Source: an uncultured Verrucomicrobia subdivision 3 bacterium (GTDB taxonomy: Bacteria > Verrucomicrobiota > Verrucomicrobiia > Limisphaerales > UBA11358). Taken from it: a DNA stretch of 46,193 nt. Positions within the stretch are counted from its first letter, which is position 1, and the number at the start of each line of letters is the position of its first letter. The stretch spans positions 1-46,193 of the forward strand of contig CAILMI010000002.1 in assembly GCA_903835255.1 (NCBI GenBank). The letters are read 5' to 3'. Both the position numbers and the translations under genes were made by a program. Shown piece after piece: positions 41,680 through 46,193 of the stretch. Below the pieces are notes generated by a model. It was not told the origin of the DNA, made no database searches, and saw only the letters and a program-made list of their open reading frames with translations.

Positions 41680-43383
41680 TTACTCGTCGCCCACCGTGGA
41701 CCGGATGACTTCCTCGGGCGTGGTCATGCCGGTCAGGATTTTCCGGATGCCGTCCTCGCGCAGGGTGCGCATGCCCATCTCCCGCGCCCGCGCCCGCAGC
41801 ACGGAGGTCGGGGCTTGGTCGTAGATCAATTTCCGCGCCTCGTCGTCGATCACGAAGATCTCGAAGACTCCGAAGCGGCCGCGGTTGCCGGTGTTGTTGC
41901 AGTTCGCGCAGCCGCGCCCCTTCATCACCGTTGCGCCCTTCAGCTGGTCGCCCGTGATGCCCAAGGCGCGCAGCTCCGAATCGGTCGGCACATAGGGCTC
42001 GGTGCACTTCTTGCAGATTTTGCGGACAAGGCGCTGGGCCATCAGGCAGCGCGTGGAGGAGGCCACCAGAAAGGGTTTGACCCCGATGTCCACCAGACGG
42101 GCGACCGCGCCGGGCGCGTCGTTGGTGTGAAGCGTGGAGAACACCAGATGGCCGGTGAGCGAGGCGTTGATGGCGATGGACGCCGTTTCAATATCTCGAA
42201 TTTCCCCGATCATCACCACGTTGGGCGCCTGGCGGAGAATGGCCCGCAGCGCCGTGGCGAAGCTCAGCCCGACATGTTCGCTCACCTGCACCTGGTTGAT
42301 GCCGGCCAGCACATACTCCACCGGGTCCTCCACCGTGATGATCTTCTTGTCCGGCCGGTTGATGTAATGCAGGCAGGAATACAGCGTCGTCGTCTTGCCG
42401 GACCCGGTCGGACCGGTGACCAGCAGGATGCCGTCCGGCATCGCAATCAGGCGCTCAAACGTGGCCTGGTCATCCGTGAAAAATCCGAGCTCGGGCAGAC
42501 CGAGTTTGAGCCCTTCCTTGTCCAGAATACGCATCACGATGCTTTCCCCGTGATTGGTCGGCAGGCACGACACGCGCAAATCGATCAGCTTGGTGCCGAC
42601 CTGGGTCTGGATGCGCCCGTCCTGCGGGACGCGATGCTCGGAAATCACCATGTTTGCCTGAATCTTCAGGCGGGCGATGATGGACGGCTGCAGCCGCTTG
42701 GGCGGCGACTTCATCTCCTGCATCACGCCGTCAATCCGGTAGCGCAGCCGGAATTTCTTCTCGAGCGGCTCCAGATGGATGTCCGATGCGCGCAATTTGA
42801 ACGCATCCACAATGATCTGATTCACCAGCCGGATCAGAGGGGCGTCCGCATCCACCTCGCCCCCGTCATCCCCCGCCCCGGCCACCACCTGCACGTCCGC
42901 CTCGGTCAGCTCCTGGATGACGTCCTTAAAAGCGCCGTCCGCCAGCCCCTTCTTCTCGCCGCCATAATATTTGTTCAGCGCCGCCTCGATGTCCGCCTCG
43001 GCCGCCACCCGGAGTTCAATCTCCGAGCCCAGCAAATGCGTCAGCGAATCAATGGTGTCCAGATCGGACGGATCGGCGATAGCCACCGCCACCTTATGCT
43101 CGGATTTGAAGACGGGCACCACCCGGTATTTTTTGGCGATGTGACGGGGGATGATGGCGATGATGGCGTCCTCGATTTTCATCCCGGCGAGATGGACGAC
43201 TTCCGCGCCAAATTGAGCGGCCTTGGCCTGGGTAACATCCGCCGCCCGGATGAGCTGGTTGGCCACCAGATAATCCACCACGCCAGCGCCGGCGCATTCA
43301 GCGCGGGCCGAGGCCACCTGGTCGGCGCTGGTGAAGCCCAGGTCGACCAGCAAATCCAAAAGATAATCGTCTTTTTCTGCCAC
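41680..43383 (-). CDS. pilB: PilB/GspE-type assembly ATPase (first copy)
   Basis: The product is 567 residues if the GTG at 43383 is used. The sequence then starts MAEKDDYLLDLLVDLGF, matching the start and length of the second copy; the longest frame reaches 43461 with an unlikely leader. The MshEN-like N-domain ends near residue 150 (EAALNKYYGG). The core has RASDIHLEPLEKKFRLRYRI, Walker [14 protein letters not shown] with Lys330, ITVEDPVEYVLAGINQVQ, MIGEIRDIETASIAINAS, and HLVFSTLHTNDAPGAV. Zinc motifs are ICKKCTEPYVP and GRGCANCNNTGNRGRFGVFE. It heads the motor operon pilB-pilT-pilB-pilC. The two PilB copies are clearly diverged, so they are old paralogues, perhaps serving different conditions or fibres. 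Confidence 0.94.
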   Translation of the reverse strand: MAEKDDYLLDLLVDLGFTSADQVASARAECAGAGVVDYLVANQLIRAADVTQAKAAQFGAEVVHLAGMKIEDAIIAIIPRHIAKKYRVVPVFKSEHKVAVAIADPSDLDTIDSLTHLLGSEIELRVAAEADIEAALNKYYGGEKKGLADGAFKDVIQELTEADVQVVAGAGDDGGEVDADAPLIRLVNQIIVDAFKLRASDIHLEPLEKKFRLRYRIDGVMQEMKSPPKRLQPSIIARLKIQANMVISEHRVPQDGRIQTQVGTKLIDLRVSCLPTNHGESIVMRILDKEGLKLGLPELGFFTDDQATFERLIAMPDGILLVTGPTGSGKTTTLYSCLHYINRPDKKIITVEDPVEYVLAGINQVQVSEHVGLSFATALRAILRQAPNVVMIGEIRDIETASIAINASLTGHLVFSTLHTNDAPGAVARLVDIGVKPFLVASSTRCLMAQRLVRKICKKCTEPYVPTDSELRALGITGDQLKGATVMKGRGCANCNNTGNRGRFGVFEIFVIDDEARKLIYDQAPTSVLRARAREMGMRTLREDGIRKILTGMTTPEEVIRSTVGDE

Positions 43384-43696
43384 GGCGTTTTTTGTGCGAC
43401 ACACTACTATTATCTTCGTGGAACGCGGGGAGAAGTTTTCAGCTAACGCACCAAATGTCAATCCAGACTCATGGTTCGATGGGGATTATTTCCAGCTCCC
43501 GCGCGCAGCGTTGGGGCGCTCGGCAATAAATCCAGCTCCGAGCTCCGCGTCCGGCAGCGGAACGCTCCGTTCGCCCGGGACACGTTGCCCCCTCCGTTTC
43601 ACCCTCACCGGCGCGGGCGCTGACCCGTCGCAGCACGATGGATTCCACCCGCATTCCCGGCCCGCCCGGCGTATCAATGGTCTAAACTGCAACACG

Positions 43697-43822
43697 GCAG
43701 TCCGTATGAACCGCCCAGCCAGCGCGACGCGGGAACCCATGATGAAGACAAAGACTGAGACACGAATTAACACGAAGGGACGCGAATTTCGGAAGGGGAA
43801 ATTAAACCGCCAAGGACGCCAC
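43697..43822 (+). repeat. Family C repeat (C3)
   Basis: CGGCAGTCCGTATGAACCGC, CAGCGCGACGCGGGAACCCA, TGATGAAGACAAAGACTGAG, ACACGAATTAACACGAAGGG, ACGCGAATTTCGGAAGGGGA and AATTAAACCGCCAAGGACGC appear in this order. It is the inverse of the tandem units at 20062-20265 and the longest copy in the window. Confidence 0.72.
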
Positions 43823-44008
43823 GGGGCGCGCGGATCTTGGCCAGTGTTTGTAGCGGCGGGCCTCCTTACCTGCTGTGGAACCGACTCGTCCCGCCCGATG
43901 AAAAAACCACACGCCCAACCAATACGCCCGATGCATTCGCTAGCCCTCAAAATTAACCCCGCATCGGGCTGCAAGATCCCGGCCGCCATTTTTTGAGACA
44001 GGCTCTTA

Positions 44009-44080
44009 GCGTTCCCTGCGTTCTTTGCGGTTAAAATTTCTCTTCTCCGAATTCGTGTCTAAGTCTTCGTCTTCCCGAAC
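44009..44080 (-). repeat. Family C repeat, partial (C4)
   Basis: GCGTTCCCTGCGTTCTTTGC, GGTTAAAATTTCTCTTCTCC, GAATTCGTGTCTAAGTCTTC match the same segment of 20151-20230. Its orientation is opposite to the copy 190 bp away, so the two could pair in RNA or recombine by inversion. Confidence 0.65.
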
Positions 44081-44175
44081 ACCAACGCCTCACCCTCATC
44101 CCGCTGCATCGTCAGCATCCACCTTCAATACGACCTCGGGACAGATCGGGGTCCGTTCATTTGAGGTGAAACCGG

Positions 44176-44781
44176 TCACTTCAGTGACTTCACTTCATCC
44201 ATCGCCTGCTGCAATTGATTCAATCGCTGTTCGCTCGGCCCCCACAATTCAATCAGGCGCGGCCCTCTTTTTTCCGGCAACACCTGGAAACGACCCTCGC
44301 GATAAATTTGCTTGAAGATCGCGTCCACCTCATCCCGATAGCCATGATCCACCGGCCGGATTCCGTCGGCCTCCATGGCCACAGGCCAGGCATCGGATTT
44401 CGGAACAAATGCCAGGATATCTAGATGATCCAGGGATTCCCTCACGGCGGGGACCATCGACTCCACAAAGGCAGGGTCGATGTCGGTGCGGCCCTGATTA
44501 GCGGTGTACTGGGAATAGGCGATGTAATCGACCGGCGCCCTGTCAAAAATGACATCCTCCGCAGAATCGCCATACCGATGAATCCGGCTGATGTTGTAAT
44601 ACATCTGAATGCCGTTGTGCAGCCGGGTGGAGGCATCGCGAAAGAGAATTTCATACGGCCCATGCAGCCCCAGAGCCCGGTAGGGTTCCTCCTCGCGACG
44701 AAACCGGGGATGCCGGGCCACCCAATCGTTGACGACGGTTGATTTTCCGAGCGAGTGGGATCCTGATATGGCGATGCGCAT
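44176..44781 (-). CDS. P-loop ATPase/kinase, NadR-like (AAA_28 type)
   Basis: The product is 201 residues. The P-loop GSHSLGKST (Lys13) is at the very N-terminus, as in small nucleoside/nucleotide kinases. DVIFDRAPVDYIAYSQY in the middle has the D-R-x-P(V/L)D(Y/F) arrangement of the NadR/AAA_28 ATPase domain, in which the Asp is the likely Walker B or catalytic residue. The C-terminal half contains HGYRDEVDAIFKQIYREG and a helical tail (SEQRLNQLQQAMDEVKSLK). NadR-like proteins phosphorylate nicotinamide riboside, but without the partner domains this function is only a possibility. It is cytoplasmic, starts at an ATG without a Shine-Dalgarno sequence, and is isolated by repeat DNA on one side and a poorly coding stretch on the other. 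Confidence 0.82.
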   Translation of the reverse strand: MRIAISGSHSLGKSTVVNDWVARHPRFRREEEPYRALGLHGPYEILFRDASTRLHNGIQMYYNISRIHRYGDSAEDVIFDRAPVDYIAYSQYTANQGRTDIDPAFVESMVPAVRESLDHLDILAFVPKSDAWPVAMEADGIRPVDHGYRDEVDAIFKQIYREGRFQVLPEKRGPRLIELWGPSEQRLNQLQQAMDEVKSLK

Positions 44782-45490
44782 TGTCGAATTCGGTTTAACA
44801 AAGCTTGAACCGTCCCAATGGATTTAAAAGAATTATTTGGGGTGAATTGGCGTGACGGGTTTGCGGCGGCGTCCCGCCAGCGACCCCAACTACATCGCCC
44901 GGATCCATTGCCCGCCGGATCTGCCGGGTTTGATTTTACTAAAAGCGCACACTGGGAAACCTTGGTTTCTGAGAGGGATCATCGACCTGCCTCGGGGCTA
45001 AGGACAGGACAGTAACCCAACGAACAGCATCAGGCACTCGCCTCCCTTCCATTCCGCAAGCCCACGCCCGCTTTCGCGCCGGGGTGACGGCTGTCCTGGA
45101 TGGTCACGACAAATCCCAAAGGTCCTGACTCAGGCACCTGCGATTTTTTTGAGGTGGCCAATGAGGTGCCGCTGATAAAACTGCCGCTCTGTGAACCGCT
45201 TTAGCAGCCCAAACGAGCGCCCAACTAATAGCGGAGATGATGCGGGGTTTCGATTAGCCCTCCCTTCAGGTCAACAAGCCAGAGCGGATGCCGTCACGGT
45301 CCATGAGGCGCAAGATCCCCCGCCAGAGGACTGGCTGCGCCTGCGCGAGCGGGTGCTCTCCGCCAGCTTCAAAAACCTGACTCTCAACGCTCCGATTGAG
45401 TGAGCGGTGGGAAGGGGCTGTGGGTGAATTGTAGCCGTGTCGTGCGGGATGACACCCTCCACGGCAGGCAGGATGCCCGCCGCCATATTT
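44782..45490. other. Spacer with weak coding traces
   Basis: About 700 bp. Near 44852-45001 a GTG-initiated frame of 49 codons (VTGLRRRPASDPNYIAR… ending RGIIDLPRG) has protein-like composition, but no recognisable family, partner or upstream signal. Near 45191-45403 another short frame is listed separately. The stretch at 45465-45510 contains GCCCGCCGCCATATTTTCAG, similar to GGCCGCCATTTTTTGAGACA at 43981-44000. It may be a graveyard of decayed genes. Confidence 0.4.
45191..45403 (+). CDS. Doubtful short hypothetical protein
   Basis: A frame of 70 codons ends DWLRLRERVLSASFKNLTLN followed by APIE and a stop. Its last 40 codons have the high G/C third positions of real genes here, and the hydrophobic/charged alternation of a helix. 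The first 25 codons do not look coding, no Shine-Dalgarno or conserved motif is present, and I know no family. It could be the 3' remnant of a lost gene rather than an intact one. Confidence 0.25.
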   Translation: MNRFSSPNERPTNSGDDAGFRLALPSGQQARADAVTVHEAQDPPPEDWLRLRERVLSASFKNLTLNAPIE

Positions 45491-46087
45491 TCAGTCAGTC
45501 TCTAAGTAAGATTGGGGCAGGTAAGCTTGAATCCTAGCATGGCCGTGGCTAGACACGGAACCCATCACAGGAAAAACGCCCAAGCGGTGACCGTCATAAC
45601 CGACACCCACCAGGTTCGGAGAGCTCAAGTTGACAGAATGGGTATAGGTGTTGTCACGCATTCTCAGGGCGGATTCTTTCTCTGACCTAATATGACCGCC
45701 ACTGATCTCAAACCCGAATTCATTATTGGCATATCCCGAGTTTCCGTTGGATTGGAAAATATAAGTCACAGTCCTTAACTCCATGGATTTGACAGTTCCA
45801 TTTTTTGTCACGATTTCATTCCTATCAAAAGGCCCTTCCGGGTAGTCGCAACTGAAAACGTTATCCGCTGTCAGGTTACGAACCATCTCCTTGCCAGACA
45901 TGACCCAGATATCGTGAGGGCCGAAGAACGGCGCAACTAACCTGGAACCTTTAGGAGCCCCAATCAAAGTCAGAATATCTTTATTTGAAATGGCGAATCT
46001 GACGATCTGGTTTTTGTCATTCACCATGGAGCCGATAATTTTGATATCATAAATCACTGCTGTCCCGTTTAAAAGGCTAATAAACAT
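45491..46087 (-). CDS. AT-rich orphan hypothetical protein
   Basis: The 198-residue product starts at the ATG at 46087 (MFISLLNGTAVIYDIKIIGS), after an AT-rich leader. No signal peptide, membrane helix or enzymatic motif is visible. The sequence alternates short strands and Asn/Gly/Ser-rich turns (GSRLVAPFFGPHDIWVMSGK; NNEFGFEISGGHIRSE; VGVGYDGHRLGVFPVMG), suggesting a small beta-sandwich. Base composition is clearly more AT-rich than in the rest of the window, and codon use differs, so it may have been acquired by transfer. It is the last gene before the right edge. I do not recognise the family. Confidence 0.7.
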   Translation of the reverse strand: MFISLLNGTAVIYDIKIIGSMVNDKNQIVRFAISNKDILTLIGAPKGSRLVAPFFGPHDIWVMSGKEMVRNLTADNVFSCDYPEGPFDRNEIVTKNGTVKSMELRTVTYIFQSNGNSGYANNEFGFEISGGHIRSEKESALRMRDNTYTHSVNLSSPNLVGVGYDGHRLGVFPVMGSVSSHGHARIQAYLPQSYLETD

Positions 46088-46193
46088 TGATGATTATAAT
46101 TATCGGTTAGCTGGGGTGGTGGTGGGAGTTGAGAAAGAGCCTGTGAAATGGGCATTTTCTCAAAAAGTGTGAGGCTCAAAATCTGTAAAATTG

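Larger units (their letters stand above)
43384..44175. other. Long repeat-rich spacer upstream of the pilus motor operon
   Basis: About 790 bp without a gene. The first 100 bp upstream of the GTG (43384-43480) are AT-richer and should carry the operon promoter. I see AATAGTAGTGTG on the minus strand but no certain sigma motif; a sigma-54 GG-N10-GC element was not recognised. Farther out are two family C units in opposite orientation (43697-43822 and 44009-44080). The intervening sequence shows no coding pattern. Confidence 0.55.

Noticed and set aside
41815-43446. Plus-strand open frame of 543 codons
   Set aside because: It mirrors the first pilB gene and has no family resemblance.
44852-45001. 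49-codon GTG frame with protein-like composition
   Set aside because: No start signal, family or conserved neighbour; too short to support. Mentioned within the spacer entry.
1-46193. CRISPR arrays, tRNA or rRNA genes, phage or integron structures
   Set aside because: No regularly spaced direct repeats, cloverleaf sequences, rRNA segments, integrase or structural phage genes were seen.

Overview
The window looks like a chromosomal segment of a Verrucomicrobiota bacterium, probably a Pedosphaera/Limisphaerales-type lineage. This is inferred from content. Coding DNA is GC-rich. Very large secreted proteins are rich in Asn and Thr and end in a recurring C-terminal module (…FYRL…). A four-gene cassette of prepilin-like proteins resembles the Verru_Chthon cassettes known from Verrucomicrobium and Chthoniobacter. 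The intergenic DNA is crowded with dispersed GC-rich repeats. Almost no gene has a recognisable Shine-Dalgarno sequence. I see no tRNA, rRNA, CRISPR array, transposase or integrase.

Left part (1-20.3 kb) holds mainly single genes and small groups. On the minus strand lie recF, a secreted HtrA-like serine protease without a PDZ domain, and a secreted protein of unknown function. Divergent from recF is a sedolisin (S53) protease with many Ig-like domains. Then come tilS, an eight-haem cytochrome fused to HEAT/TPR-like repeats (minus strand), and a secreted protein with a formylglycine-generating-enzyme fold. Next are a frameshifted C-terminal remnant, a 33-residue mS38/COX24-like ribosomal protein followed by a clear terminator, a DUF2203 protein, tex, and an unrecognised cytoplasmic protein.

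Central and right part (20.3-43.4 kb) is one long run of minus-strand genes. In transcription order these are: a PilB-type ATPase, PilT, a second PilB-type ATPase, PilC, a BrnT-type toxin with a CopG-type antitoxin, two GspG-like pseudopilins, the four-gene cassette (GspH/FimT-, PilV-, PilW- and giant PilX/GspK-like proteins, two of the junctions overlapping), and a 2478-residue subtilisin-family protein with P-domain-like, fibronectin-like and RCC1 repeats. The motor and platform genes would build a type IV pilus or type II secretion-like machine. The pseudopilins would form its fibre or tip. The giant exported proteins could be cargo or surface partners, which is inference. The secretin, alignment proteins (PilM/N/O/P) and prepilin peptidase are not in the window.

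Far right (43.4-46.2 kb) has a repeat-rich spacer, a NadR-like P-loop kinase/ATPase, a mostly non-coding stretch, and an AT-richer orphan gene.

Three dispersed repeat families occupy most of the spacers. Family A is about 150 bp, MITE-like, with short terminal inverted repeats. Family B is built of GC-rich palindromes and occurs in long and short forms. Family C is the 'ATTCGTGT' type. They overlap the apparent 5' extensions of several reading frames, so I moved several starts downstream of the longest possible frame.
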